64,000 bases of DNA, from NCBI GenBank assembly GCA_021604645.1, contig BQJJ01000001.1:124001-188000 (forward strand). The letters run 5' to 3'. The position numbers and the translations under genes were made by a program. A model generated the notes under the pieces. That model was not told the DNA's origin. It made no database searches and was given only the letters and a program-made list of their open reading frames with translations. The DNA is from Methyloligella sp. Lineage in GTDB: Bacteria; Pseudomonadota; Alphaproteobacteria; Rhizobiales; HXMU1428-3. Below are positions 34,587 to 43,119 of the stretch, one piece after another (the stretch's first letter is position 1; every line of letters begins with the position of its first letter).

Positions 34587-35459
34587 CTAATAAATATTGA
34601 TAGGAAAATACCGCAACATTAGTTCTTCGAATGTGCCGGTTTTTCTAATCCGGTTGATAGCATCATTCATCTCAATGCGAAGTCTCATATCACCTTTGTT
34701 GATAGCAATAGAAAGTCCCTCACCAAAATATTTTGCATCCCAATATGCATCCCCATGAAACTTACAACATTGCTTTGAAAGAGAACCGTTTAGCCAAAAC
34801 ATAATTTGTATGGCATCACCAAAGAGATAATCAACCTCTCCATTTTGCAAAGCATTATTTGCCTGAGACTGGGTGCGGAATTGTTTAATCTTTGCCGACT
34901 TGAAAAAGCGTTTTATATAAGCCTCATGGGCCGTTTTCCCAACAACACCGATTTGTTTTCCAGCCAAACGATTTGGGTTTGGAGCTGGTTGAGGACGAGA
35001 TTTCAAGATGGCAAAACGACCAGGCATCCTCATATAGCTGTTCGTAAAATCCAGGTTTTTAATATTCGCTTTGTTAATGGCAAGTCCTGCGATGATGGCA
35101 TCAAAATCTCCGCCTTTAAAGGCTTGTGAAATATTCTGCCAGGAACGAACTTGTATTTCACAGCGCACAGTCATTTCGCGGCAAATCGCATTGGCCAAAT
35201 CAATGTGAAAACCAGATAGATTGCCCTCTTCATCATAATAATTAAAAGGAGGGTAATCATCAGCTGTGATAAAACGTAAAAAAGTTCTCTCTTTTTGAGC
35301 CGGTGGGTCTGTCGGTTTTTTCTCTTGAGCACTAGTGGGATGAGAAGAAAACAATCCATTCATAAAGAGTGCACAAGTCAGTAACGAACTGACTAATAAA
35401 AATGAAAACATAAATCTAGATTTAAAAAACAACATGAGATTATTCTGCCCCAATTTCAT
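34587..35459 (-). CDS. Periplasmic solute-binding protein, family 3
   Basis: A 290-residue protein with a signal peptide (residues about 12-42) and the family 3 solute-binding fold: TADDYPPFNYYDEEGNLSGF near residue 64, FHIDLANAICREM, FDAIIAGLAINKANI, GKQIGVVGKTAHEAY, and GEVDYLFGDA. Such proteins capture amino acids or similar small molecules for ABC importers or serve as sensors; no permease gene is nearby, so it may work with one elsewhere. Its ATG overlaps the moeB stop by one base (TAATG), so it is translated in coupling with moeB. Confidence 0.88.
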   Translation of the reverse strand: MKLGQNNLMLFFKSRFMFSFLLVSSLLTCALFMNGLFSSHPTSAQEKKPTDPPAQKERTFLRFITADDYPPFNYYDEEGNLSGFHIDLANAICREMTVRCEIQVRSWQNISQAFKGGDFDAIIAGLAINKANIKNLDFTNSYMRMPGRFAILKSRPQPAPNPNRLAGKQIGVVGKTAHEAYIKRFFKSAKIKQFRTQSQANNALQNGEVDYLFGDAIQIMFWLNGSLSKQCCKFHGDAYWDAKYFGEGLSIAINKGDMRLRIEMNDAINRIRKTGTFEELMLRYFPINIY

Positions 35460-36283
35460 TAGTTGGTTTCATTAGTTGATGAATTTAAGTGCGACAAATC
35501 TTTATAAAGAGGTGTCGTTCCGCTTAAAGGGTTATTTGGATCCCACTTGATGTTAACTGATTGAAACTGGCAAGTAAGCGTATCAATCAATAGGAGGCGC
35601 CCCACAAGTCCCTCACCAATACCGGTAATTTCTTTTATGGTTTCTGTTGCTTGCAAAGTACCAACAACACCGGCAATCGCACCCAAAACCCCAATCTCTG
35701 AACAAGAGGCAACAGTACCAGGCGGTGGTGCTTTCGGAAATATGCAACGATAATTCGGGTTTGGCTCACCTTGTTCGTTTTTCTCAGCAGCCCGAAACGT
35801 TGTGACATGCCCATCAAAGGGGCCAATGGCAGCAAAGACAAGAGGCTTCTTCGCAAAAAAGCAGGCATCGTTTACCAAATAACGGGTTTCAAAATTATCA
35901 GACCCATCAGCGACAATGTCATAATCACTAATGATATCAAGTGCGTTATCAGTGGTAAGGCGACAATTATGCTGTTCAACTTTCACATGCGGGTTAATGT
36001 GAGAAATCCGCTCGGCAGCACTTGCTGTTTTTGGCATATGAACATTCTCAGTATCATGGGCAATTTGGCGCTGTAAGTTAGAAAGGCTAACAATATCATC
36101 ATCAATAATGCCAATGGTACCAACACCAGCAGCAGCTAAATAGAGCAATAAAGGAGAACCAAGTCCACCAGCACCAATAACAAGAACACGTGCTTGCTTT
36201 AATTTTTGCTGCCCCTGAATGCCAAGTTCTTTAAGAATTATATGGCGTTTATAGCGCTCAATTTCTTCACTACTAAGTGTCAT
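35459..36283 (-). CDS. moeB: MoeB/ThiF-type sulfur-carrier adenylyltransferase
   Basis: Adenylates the C-terminus of a ubiquitin-like sulfur carrier (MoaD or ThiS) for molybdopterin or thiamine synthesis. The 274-residue protein has the nucleotide loop VLVIGAGGLGSPLLLYLAAAGVG, SLSNLQRQIAH, and DGSDNFETRYLVND. A cysteine lies in ASCSEIGVLGAIAG. One C-X-X-C zinc half is not conserved: instead of paired cysteines I see single ones (YRCIF, LTCQF), so zinc binding may be lost. No rhodanese domain is fused. Which carrier it serves is not fixed by context. Confidence 0.85.
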   Translation of the reverse strand: MTLSSEEIERYKRHIILKELGIQGQQKLKQARVLVIGAGGLGSPLLLYLAAAGVGTIGIIDDDIVSLSNLQRQIAHDTENVHMPKTASAAERISHINPHVKVEQHNCRLTTDNALDIISDYDIVADGSDNFETRYLVNDACFFAKKPLVFAAIGPFDGHVTTFRAAEKNEQGEPNPNYRCIFPKAPPPGTVASCSEIGVLGAIAGVVGTLQATETIKEITGIGEGLVGRLLLIDTLTCQFQSVNIKWDPNNPLSGTTPLYKDLSHLNSSTNETN

Positions 36284-36337
36284 AATCTTAACTTTGTTAT
36301 CAAAAAATACCCATATGCGGAAAGGTCTGATGAGACC

Positions 36338-37363
36338 TTAAATTGTTACATGCCCTTTATCATCACTTTCTGTTTCATTGGGGTCTTCAAATAACAGGGT
36401 CGACATATAGCGCTCAGCAAATGAAGGGGCAAAGGTCACAACGGTTTTACCATCAAGCTGATTTTCTTGAATGTATTTTATTGTGGCCATTAAATTCGCA
36501 CCAGTTGAAATACCACCAGGGATGCCCTCTAGTCGGGCAAGTAAACGAGCCGTAGAAAAGCTCTCTTCATTACTGACAGTCAAAACATCATCAATCAAAG
36601 ATTTATTCACAATTGAAGGTACAAAACCAGCACCAATACCTTGTATTTTATGCGGCCCAGGGTCGCCACCAGAAAGAACGGGGCTATCAGTAGGCTCAAC
36701 TGCTACAATCTTAGTCTTTGGTTTTTTCATTTTCCAAACAGCAGCACAGCCTGTAATCGTACCGCCCGTACCAACACCAGCAACAATGGCGTCAACATTG
36801 CCTTGTGTATCATTCCAAATTTCTTCAGCTGTCGTTGCCATATGTACAGCAGGGTTGGCAGGTGATGAAAATTGAGAAGGCATCACTGAGTCAGGGTTTT
36901 GAGCCATAACTTCAGCCGATTTCTCAAGGGCACCCTTCATGCCTTTTTCAGCCGGTGTCAAAACAAGTTCAGCACCCAAATGGGTTAGCATTTTACGTCT
37001 TTCAATTGACATAGATTCAGGCATAACCAATATGAGCCGCAACCCTCGAGCAGCGGCGATAAATGCAAGACCAATTCCTGTGTTACCACTTGTCGGTTCA
37101 ATCAAAACTGTGTTTTCTCCGATTGTACCTTCTTCCATAAGCGCATCAATCATAGAAAGGCCAATCCGGTCTTTCACACTGGCAAGCGGGTTAAAGAATT
37201 CCAGCTTCATCAAAATATCTGATTTAAGTTCAAAATGTTCTTTAATCTTACTCAAACGCACTAGAGGTGTATGGCCAATCGTTTCTGTTATATCATTGTA
37301 GATACGTCCACGCCCCATTTGAGAGATGGTCAATGGGGGAATAAATGCTTGATTATCGCTCAT
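36338..37363 (-). CDS. cysK: Cysteine synthase A
   Basis: CysK makes cysteine from O-acetylserine and sulfide with pyridoxal phosphate. The signature LEFFNPLASVKDRIG contains the PLP lysine (Lys64 from this start); EPTSGNTGIGLAF binds the substrate; GVGTGGTITG binds the phosphate. I use the ATG at 37363 (341 residues) because AAAGGTT is seven bases before it; an in-frame ATG at 37378 would add five residues. The C-terminus has a short acidic tail. moeB follows on the same strand 54 bp away, a sulfur-metabolism pairing. Confidence 0.93.
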   Translation of the reverse strand: MSDNQAFIPPLTISQMGRGRIYNDITETIGHTPLVRLSKIKEHFELKSDILMKLEFFNPLASVKDRIGLSMIDALMEEGTIGENTVLIEPTSGNTGIGLAFIAAARGLRLILVMPESMSIERRKMLTHLGAELVLTPAEKGMKGALEKSAEVMAQNPDSVMPSQFSSPANPAVHMATTAEEIWNDTQGNVDAIVAGVGTGGTITGCAAVWKMKKPKTKIVAVEPTDSPVLSGGDPGPHKIQGIGAGFVPSIVNKSLIDDVLTVSNEESFSTARLLARLEGIPGGISTGANLMATIKYIQENQLDGKTVVTFAPSFAERYMSTLLFEDPNETESDDKGHVTI

Positions 37364-37591
37364 TTTGAACCTTTGCATAACTTGTTTTATAGATTTAAAT
37401 TTCAGTCTATTGAGAACTACAAGAAGAATAAAGACCTGATTTTACCCAAGACAGGGTTTGCCACAAAATCAATCTCCTTGCCAAAACATGGCTATTAAAT
37501 AGAGTTTATAAATTAGTGGGTAGTATCAGTGTATTAGCCAAAATTCGGCATAGGCTAGTTTGTTGAAAATTATATTGTAAAAGCTTTTTTT

Positions 37592-38053
37592 CTAATTCCC
37601 AGTCGAGCCAAAACCTTTAGCACCACGCTTGGTCAACGAGAGTTGATCAGCTTTTGTAACTTTAACTTGTGTGACAGGTGCGATGACCATTTGTGCGATC
37701 CGGTCACCTCGGTTGATCTCAACAGGTTGTTCTGAGAGATTAATCAAAATAACTTTAATCTCCCCCCGGTAATCACAATCAATCGTCCCAGGGCTATTTA
37801 AAACCGTAACGCCAGATTTAAGTGCCAAACCAGACCGCGGGCGAACTTGAGCTTCAAAATTTTGTGGAAGTTCGATAGCATACCCCGTTGGAATGAGACT
37901 GCGTTGCATGGGGCCTAAAATAACCGGTGTCCCTTCAGGCAGAGCCGCTCTTAGATCCATTCCAGCCGCACCAGATGTTTCATATGAAGGAAGGTCAAGA
38001 CCTTCTCCATGCGGTAAAGGTGAAAGTAGGATTTCAACTTGTGTTTCTGTCAT
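37592..38053 (-). CDS. dut: dUTP diphosphatase
   Basis: Dut hydrolyses dUTP to dUMP and keeps uracil out of DNA. The 153-residue trimeric dUTPase has motif 1 [13 protein letters not shown], motif 2 [11 protein letters not shown], motif 3 [13 protein letters not shown], motif 4 [12 protein letters not shown] and the C-terminal motif 5 [10 protein letters not shown]. It lies 21 bp after coaBC on the same strand, the coaBC-dut order common in proteobacteria. With the family 5 glycosylase at 28.5 kb, the window has two functions against uracil in DNA. Confidence 0.96.
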   Translation of the reverse strand: MTETQVEILLSPLPHGEGLDLPSYETSGAAGMDLRAALPEGTPVILGPMQRSLIPTGYAIELPQNFEAQVRPRSGLALKSGVTVLNSPGTIDCDYRGEIKVILINLSEQPVEINRGDRIAQMVIAPVTQVKVTKADQLSLTKRGAKGFGSTGN

Positions 38054-38074
38054 CTGCCACTCGTTTTCTTTGTT

Positions 38075-39274
38075 TTATTTAAGTGTCTCAGCTGCTTTGA
38101 GCAATACATGTTGTGCAGCCTCACTTTTAGTCACTTTCTCAAAACTCTCAACACTATCTTTGGTAATAATATGAATAGACGTTTCATCATTACCAAAAAC
38201 ATTCCCTTCAGTACTCACATCATTCGCGACAATCCAATCACAGCCCTTTTTCTTTAGCTTTTTCTTTGCATGCTCAATCACTGTCTCTGTCTCTGCTGCA
38301 AAACCAATGAGAAGGTGAGGGCGGTTATCTTTTAAATCAGAAAGTGTAGCTAAAATATCAGGGTTCTCTGCTAAGTCTAAAACCGGCAATCCATCTTTTG
38401 ATTTTTTCATCTTCTGCCCGGCTGATTTTTTAACCCGCCAATCCGCAACAGCCGCCGCGCAAATGGCTATGTCAGCTGGTAAATTCGCCAAAGTGGCATC
38501 CCGCATTTCACGTGCCGTTTCAATTCCAATATAACGAACCCCTGCAGGAGGTGATAATTTGGTGGGGCCAGAGACCAATGTCACATCAGCACCAAGTGAT
38601 GCAGCCATTTCGGCCAATGCATAACCTTGCTTCCCGCTTGATCGGTTCGCTATATAACGAACAGGGTCAATCGGTTCATGGGTCGGGCCAGCGGTTATAA
38701 GAACAGACTTGCCTGAAAGAGGGCCTTTTTTAACATGGAGTACTGCTTGAATGGCTTGAACAATCTGATCTGGTTCACTAAGGCGGCCAGGCCCTGTTTC
38801 GCCGCACGCCATATCGCCATCATCAGGCCCAACAAATAAAACACCATCTTGGCGTAAAGTCGCAATGTTGCGCTGAGTCGCCGGGTGGTCCCACATGCGC
38901 ACATTCATCGCAGGTGCTACCAACACATCCTTGTCGGTAGCAAGCAATAATGTACTGGCCAAATCATTGGCCAATCCGTTTGCCATCTTGGCCATCAGAT
39001 CAGCAGTCGCTGGTGCCACCACAACAAAATCAGCTTGGCGGGAAAGTTGGATATGTCCTATCTCGGTCTCGTTTTTTAAATCAAACAAGTCTGTGTGAAC
39101 TTGTGTCTCTGCCAAAGTCGCAAGCGAAAGCGGTGTCACAAACTCAGCCCCAGCCTTTGTAAGCACAGGCGTGACTGAAATGTTATGTTCTTTTAAACGG
39201 CGGATTAACTCCAAACATTTATAAGCAGCAATCCCGCCACCAATAATCAAAAGAATAGATTTCTTATCCGTCAT
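38075..39274 (-). CDS. coaBC: Bifunctional phosphopantothenoylcysteine synthetase/decarboxylase
   Basis: CoaBC joins cysteine to 4'-phosphopantothenate and decarboxylates the product on the way to coenzyme A. I start at the ATG at 39274 (399 residues, normal length); an upstream ATG at 39328 adds residues not typical of the family. The CoaC flavoprotein half has GGGIAAYKCLELIRRLK, the substrate histidine region, APAMNVRMWDHPAT and ACGETGPGRL with the catalytic cysteine. The CoaB half starts ITAGPTHEPIDPVRYIANRS, with LIGFAAETE and KGCDWIVANDV. dut follows after 21 bp. Confidence 0.95.
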   Translation of the reverse strand: MTDKKSILLIIGGGIAAYKCLELIRRLKEHNISVTPVLTKAGAEFVTPLSLATLAETQVHTDLFDLKNETEIGHIQLSRQADFVVVAPATADLMAKMANGLANDLASTLLLATDKDVLVAPAMNVRMWDHPATQRNIATLRQDGVLFVGPDDGDMACGETGPGRLSEPDQIVQAIQAVLHVKKGPLSGKSVLITAGPTHEPIDPVRYIANRSSGKQGYALAEMAASLGADVTLVSGPTKLSPPAGVRYIGIETAREMRDATLANLPADIAICAAAVADWRVKKSAGQKMKKSKDGLPVLDLAENPDILATLSDLKDNRPHLLIGFAAETETVIEHAKKKLKKKGCDWIVANDVSTEGNVFGNDETSIHIITKDSVESFEKVTKSEAAQHVLLKAAETLK

Positions 39275-39366
39275 ACAATTATTTCTCACAAAAAGTACTA
39301 AGTGATGTTTATATAAGTTTTCACTCACTCAATTTCAATCTAACAAAATAAAGCTAGCCCTTGTTG

Positions 39367-39390
39367 AGTTTTTATGAATTCATAAAAACT
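39367..39390. promoter_or_regulatory. Perfect 24-bp palindrome upstream of coaBC
   Basis: AGTTTTTATGAA (39367-39378) is followed directly by its exact complement (39379-39390). It lies about 93 bp before the coaBC ATG and between coaBC and ubiB. A perfect 12-bp half-site with no spacer suits a dimeric repressor. The A/T flanks could also act as a weak two-way terminator after ubiB. Confidence 0.5.
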
Positions 39391-39406
39391 GCTTCTCAAA
39401 CCTCAT

Positions 39407-39520
39407 TCCGAAGAAGGGAGTGCTCTGCTTCAGAGCACGGACATGACGCCATAGGCGTCCGGCGTTAACGCCGCCCCGTCGGAGGGCCTGCCGCTTATTG
39501 CGGCAGAATAGCCCGTGAGA
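39407..39520 (+). repeat. Multi-stem element, copy 3 (no nested insert)
   Basis: The most compact copy. 5' end TCCGAAGAAGG; stem A GTGCTCT/AGAGCAC (39420-39438); ACAT; stem B GACGCC/GGCGTC (39445-39459); stem C CGGCGT/ACGCCG (39460-39473); short stem region CCCCGTCGGAGG; stem E CTGCCGC/GCGGCAG (39488-39506); 3' end AATAGCCCGTGAGA. Stem E has an entirely different sequence from copies 1 and 4 but pairs perfectly. Genes on both sides run leftward, opposite to the element. Confidence 0.85.
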
Positions 39521-39530
39521 CAAAATTAAG

Positions 39531-41129
39531 CTAAAACAATTGTTTAAAGGCAATCGCAGAGAGGCTAAGTGCAATGAGCCAAAGTGCTATTTGGTTTGAA
39601 AGGCTCCTTTGCTGCTTTCCCTCAACCAGTTGAGTGAGGCGCTCTTCATCCATGTCTTGAACTTTACCAGCAAGACGAGACAGACCACTCATGTTTTTCT
39701 CTAAAACGGTTAAGTGGCTAGGTATTTCATCCATGAACTGATCAAGCGCTTGCAATCCGGCCGCCATCTTTTTCATCTTTGCAACAGGTCCAAGTTGATC
39801 TTGAAGCCATTCTTTAACCACCGGCTCAGAGGCTTTCCATAAATTGAGCTCAGGGTTGAGAGAGCGAGCTACACCTTCAGCGATGACCATGTTTTTTTGC
39901 AACAAAATAAGTTCTGGCCGAGCCGCCATGTCATAAACAGCAGTGTACTCAAGCAATTGTCCAAGGAAGCGCGCCATAGAAATCTCAAAGGCGGCTTTAT
40001 CAGCAATCGGTTCCCCAATCGCGCGTAATCCTTGCGCAAATTCTTGAACGGAATGATGATCAGGAACATAGCCAGCGTCAACATGCGCCTGCGCGGCATC
40101 CAGATAATCTCCGGTAACAAAGCCATGTAAAATGCGCGCTAAAAACTTTTGCTCTTTAGGCTTCATCCGGCCCATAATGCCGCAATCAATCGCAACTAAA
40201 TTGCCAGCCTTATCGACAAACAAATTCCCTGGGTGCATGTCCGCATGAAAGAACCCATCTCTCATCGCGTGGCGCAAAAATGATTGCAGCACATGCGTGC
40301 CAAGGTCCGTTAGGTTGTGCCCTTGTTGCTCTAGAGCTTTAATATTCGAAATCGGCGTGCCATCAATCCACTCGGTGGTAAGGACGCGTCCTGTCGTGTG
40401 AGACCAATGAACGTCGGGTGTTCTAAATTTTTCATCATTAGCAGTGTTCTCACTCAGCTCACTAATAGCCGACGCCTCAAGCCGAAGGTCAAGCTCAATG
40501 GTCACAGAGCGATCAAGCGTTTTTACGACCTCAACAGGCCGCATACGCCGCGCCGCTTTAGAAAAAGTTTCAACTAAATTGGCTGCAAAACGAAAACTGT
40601 CCTGATCCTGGAAAAAACGTTTCTCAATGCCAGGGCGTAAGACTTTCACGGCAACGTCTTTTTCAATCCCCTTATCAAGGATTACAGCTTTATGGACCTG
40701 AGCAATTGAAGCCGCCGCAATAGGTGGACCAAATTCAATAAATAGCTCATCGATGGAGGCACCCAGTTGCTTTTCAATCTCAGCTATTGCTTCATCTTGC
40801 GGAAAGGGTGGCAAACGATCTTGTAAAGTAGAGAGGTCTCTAGCCAGCTCCGGGCCGATAATATCGCTGCGGGTTGCTAGAAATTGCCCAAGCTTTATGT
40901 AAGTGGGGCCGAGTTTAGTAAGTGCCGTCACCAAACGTTCTGATGGAGACTGATAACCAAATGGCGCCCGGAAAATCATGCCCAGAAGAGAAAAAGGCAA
41001 AAGCAAAAATCGCAGCAATTTCACAGGCAAAGGGGTAGGGATATGCTTGGGAAATAATGTGACCCCATAATAGGTGAGGGTAATGCCAGCTTTTATAAGT
41101 CGGTATGTATTGCTAAGTGGGTTGGCCAT
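39531..41129 (-). CDS. ubiB: Ubiquinone biosynthesis kinase-like protein UbiB
   Basis: UbiB is an atypical kinase/ATPase needed for ubiquinone synthesis at the membrane. The 532-residue protein has the family KxGQ motif in TYIKLGQFLATRSD, then AAASIAQVHKA, GFFHADMHPGNLFV and the metal site AIDCGIMGRM. The C-terminal 20 residues form a membrane helix (QIALWLIALSLSAIAF). It lies 59 bp after ubiE on the same strand, and the two are likely one transcript. Confidence 0.95.
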   Translation of the reverse strand: MANPLSNTYRLIKAGITLTYYGVTLFPKHIPTPLPVKLLRFLLLPFSLLGMIFRAPFGYQSPSERLVTALTKLGPTYIKLGQFLATRSDIIGPELARDLSTLQDRLPPFPQDEAIAEIEKQLGASIDELFIEFGPPIAAASIAQVHKAVILDKGIEKDVAVKVLRPGIEKRFFQDQDSFRFAANLVETFSKAARRMRPVEVVKTLDRSVTIELDLRLEASAISELSENTANDEKFRTPDVHWSHTTGRVLTTEWIDGTPISNIKALEQQGHNLTDLGTHVLQSFLRHAMRDGFFHADMHPGNLFVDKAGNLVAIDCGIMGRMKPKEQKFLARILHGFVTGDYLDAAQAHVDAGYVPDHHSVQEFAQGLRAIGEPIADKAAFEISMARFLGQLLEYTAVYDMAARPELILLQKNMVIAEGVARSLNPELNLWKASEPVVKEWLQDQLGPVAKMKKMAAGLQALDQFMDEIPSHLTVLEKNMSGLSRLAGKVQDMDEERLTQLVEGKQQRSLSNQIALWLIALSLSAIAFKQLF

Positions 41130-41188
41130 AAATCTATAACAATTATCTATTGGTTGAGACGGTTAAAGAGTAAAAAAGAGAAGGACGT

Positions 41189-41941
41189 TTAAGTGCGCCA
41201 CCCAGAATGTAGTGCCGCAATCCCACCAGTGAGATTGCGGTATGAGGCGCGAGAGAACCCAGCCTCAGAAATCATGGATTTAAAGACCTCTTGTTTGGGG
41301 AATTTACGAATACTCTCAACCAAATATTGATAAGGCTCGCCATCGCCCATCACCATCTCACCCATTTTCGGGATCACATGAAACGAAAACTTCTCATAGA
41401 TCTCATCAAGCACTGGCATAGTCACCTCAGAAAACTCAAGGCAAATAAACCGCCCACCAGGTTTTAAAACCCGGTAAGCTTCTTTAAGAGCTAAATCAAT
41501 ACGAGGCACATTACGTATGCCAAAAGCTATTGTGTAACTATCAAATGTCTTATCTTCAAAAGGAAGGCTCTCTGCATTGCCCTCAATAAATTCGATTTTT
41601 GAAGCCGTGCCATTATCCTGAGCTCGCTCACGTCCAACTTCCAGCATCTCACGTGAAATATCTAAGATGGTACCTTTCGCTTCGGAACTAGCTTTTTCCA
41701 AAATGCGAAAGGTAATGTCACCAGTACCACCAGCAACGTCCAGGTGGTTTAAAGGGCCAACTGAGCGCGGAGCCAACATAGTGATAAGTTCGTTTTTCCA
41801 AACCCTGTGCATCCCGCCCGACATAAGATCATTCATCAGGTCATAATCTTTCGCAACGCGAGAAAATACATGATTAACCCGGCCTTGTTTTTCGCCTGGG
41901 TTAACGGTTTGAAAGCCATATGAACTTGTGTTGTCTGTCAT
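41189..41941 (-). CDS. ubiE: Ubiquinone/menaquinone C-methyltransferase UbiE
   Basis: UbiE uses S-adenosylmethionine for the C-methylation step of ubiquinone (and menaquinone) synthesis. The 250-residue enzyme has [19 protein letters not shown] near the start, the SAM-binding [15 protein letters not shown], and the signature [25 protein letters not shown]. The conserved C-terminal [10 protein letters not shown] is present. Only GAG lies before the ATG. It is followed by ubiB and faces mutM across 203 bp. Confidence 0.96.
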   Translation of the reverse strand: MTDNTSSYGFQTVNPGEKQGRVNHVFSRVAKDYDLMNDLMSGGMHRVWKNELITMLAPRSVGPLNHLDVAGGTGDITFRILEKASSEAKGTILDISREMLEVGRERAQDNGTASKIEFIEGNAESLPFEDKTFDSYTIAFGIRNVPRIDLALKEAYRVLKPGGRFICLEFSEVTMPVLDEIYEKFSFHVIPKMGEMVMGDGEPYQYLVESIRKFPKQEVFKSMISEAGFSRASYRNLTGGIAALHSGWRT

Positions 41942-42144
41942 CTCGATCTATCTGTTCGTTTTTAATTGCAAAACTCTGCCTGCACCATAACTGATCCGGA
42001 CTATGATTGCCAGATAACAAGAATTATTTGAGGGGATATAGGACCCTCATTTTGCTCAAATTCTGTAGACTTGGTAAAGAAATCTATGGAAAGAGAGCGA
42101 ATATAAGGGCAACGTGCTCTAAATCCGTTTTTTGAGGAGCAAAA

Positions 42145-43038
42145 ATGCCAGAATTACCAGAAGTCGAAACAGTAATGAGAGGCCTATCCCCCCATATGAC
42201 AGGGGCAAAATTGGTAAAAATCGAGCAAAATAGAGAAAATTTGCGCTTTCCATTCCCAAAAGACTTCGTCAAGCGGTTAACCGATGTAAAAGTTGAGTAT
42301 TTATCAAGGCGGGCTAAATATGTTCTTGTTCACCTTTCTTCAAAAGACATTCTTATGATGCATCTCGGCATGAGTGGCAAGTTTACAGTAAATGGAGATG
42401 TGAGTTTGGGAGAAAACAACGTTAATCCCAAACATGATCATATTGTCTTTCATCTCTCTAATGGTGATGTCATTCGCTATAATGACCCACGCCGCTTCGG
42501 CTATATGGATTTAGTCGAAGAGGTGGATTTACAAAACCATAAATCCTTTATTGATCTGGGCCCGGAGCCTTTGGGAAATGAGTTCAGTGAAGTCACCCTG
42601 GCTGAAAAGGCTGTTATCAAAGATAAAAACGGCAAAGTAAAACAGGCGAAAAAAACACCAATAAAAACCTTTCTCCTTGATCAGCGTGTTGTTGCAGGCC
42701 TAGGTAATATTTATGTGCTCGAAGCTTTATACAAAGTGAAAATAAACCCAAAACAACCTGTATCAATTCTGGTTACGAAAGCAGGTAAACCAACCAAAAA
42801 GGCGACAGAGCTCACAAAAGCCATTCGCCAAGTTTTGCAAGATGCTATTAAAGCTGGCGGTTCAACTTTGAAAGATTACGCAAAAGCAGATGGCTCCTTG
42901 GGATATTTCCAACATTCATTCCAAGTTTATGGCAGAGAAGGTGAGGCGTGTCTGGCAAAAGGTTGCAAAGGCACAATAGAGCGTATTGTTCAATCTGGTC
43001 GCTCGTCATTCTTCTGTCCAAACTGTCAAAAAATTTAA
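42145..43038 (+). CDS. mutM: Formamidopyrimidine-DNA glycosylase
   Basis: MutM (Fpg) removes 8-oxoguanine and ring-opened purines and nicks the DNA. The N-terminus is PELPEVETVMRGL after the methionine, with the catalytic Pro and Glu; MMHLGMSGKF carries the conserved lysine. The helix-two-turn-helix region is RVVAGLGNIYVLEALYK, and the C-terminal zinc finger uses cysteines in EACLAKGC and FFCPNCQK, with six residues more between the first pair than usual spacing would need. A charged insertion (KDKNGKVKQAKKT) raises the length to 297. It is divergent from ubiE. Confidence 0.95.
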   Translation: MPELPEVETVMRGLSPHMTGAKLVKIEQNRENLRFPFPKDFVKRLTDVKVEYLSRRAKYVLVHLSSKDILMMHLGMSGKFTVNGDVSLGENNVNPKHDHIVFHLSNGDVIRYNDPRRFGYMDLVEEVDLQNHKSFIDLGPEPLGNEFSEVTLAEKAVIKDKNGKVKQAKKTPIKTFLLDQRVVAGLGNIYVLEALYKVKINPKQPVSILVTKAGKPTKKATELTKAIRQVLQDAIKAGGSTLKDYAKADGSLGYFQHSFQVYGREGEACLAKGCKGTIERIVQSGRSSFFCPNCQKI

Positions 43039-43058
43039 GAAAAAACAGAGCCATTTTT

Positions 43059-43101
43059 AAAACAAAAGCCCCCGGCAATTTCTTGCCAGGGGCATTGTTT
43101 T
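43059..43101. terminator. Bidirectional terminator between mutM and the mosaic protein gene
   Basis: GCCCCCGGCAA (43068-43078) pairs with TTGCCAGGGGC (43083-43093) with one mismatch and a 4-nt loop. It is flanked by AAAACAAAA on the left and ATTGTTTT on the right. It can end both the rightward mutM and the leftward mosaic-protein transcripts. Confidence 0.75.
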
Positions 43102-43119
43102 GAGTGTCAAAATTAGAGT

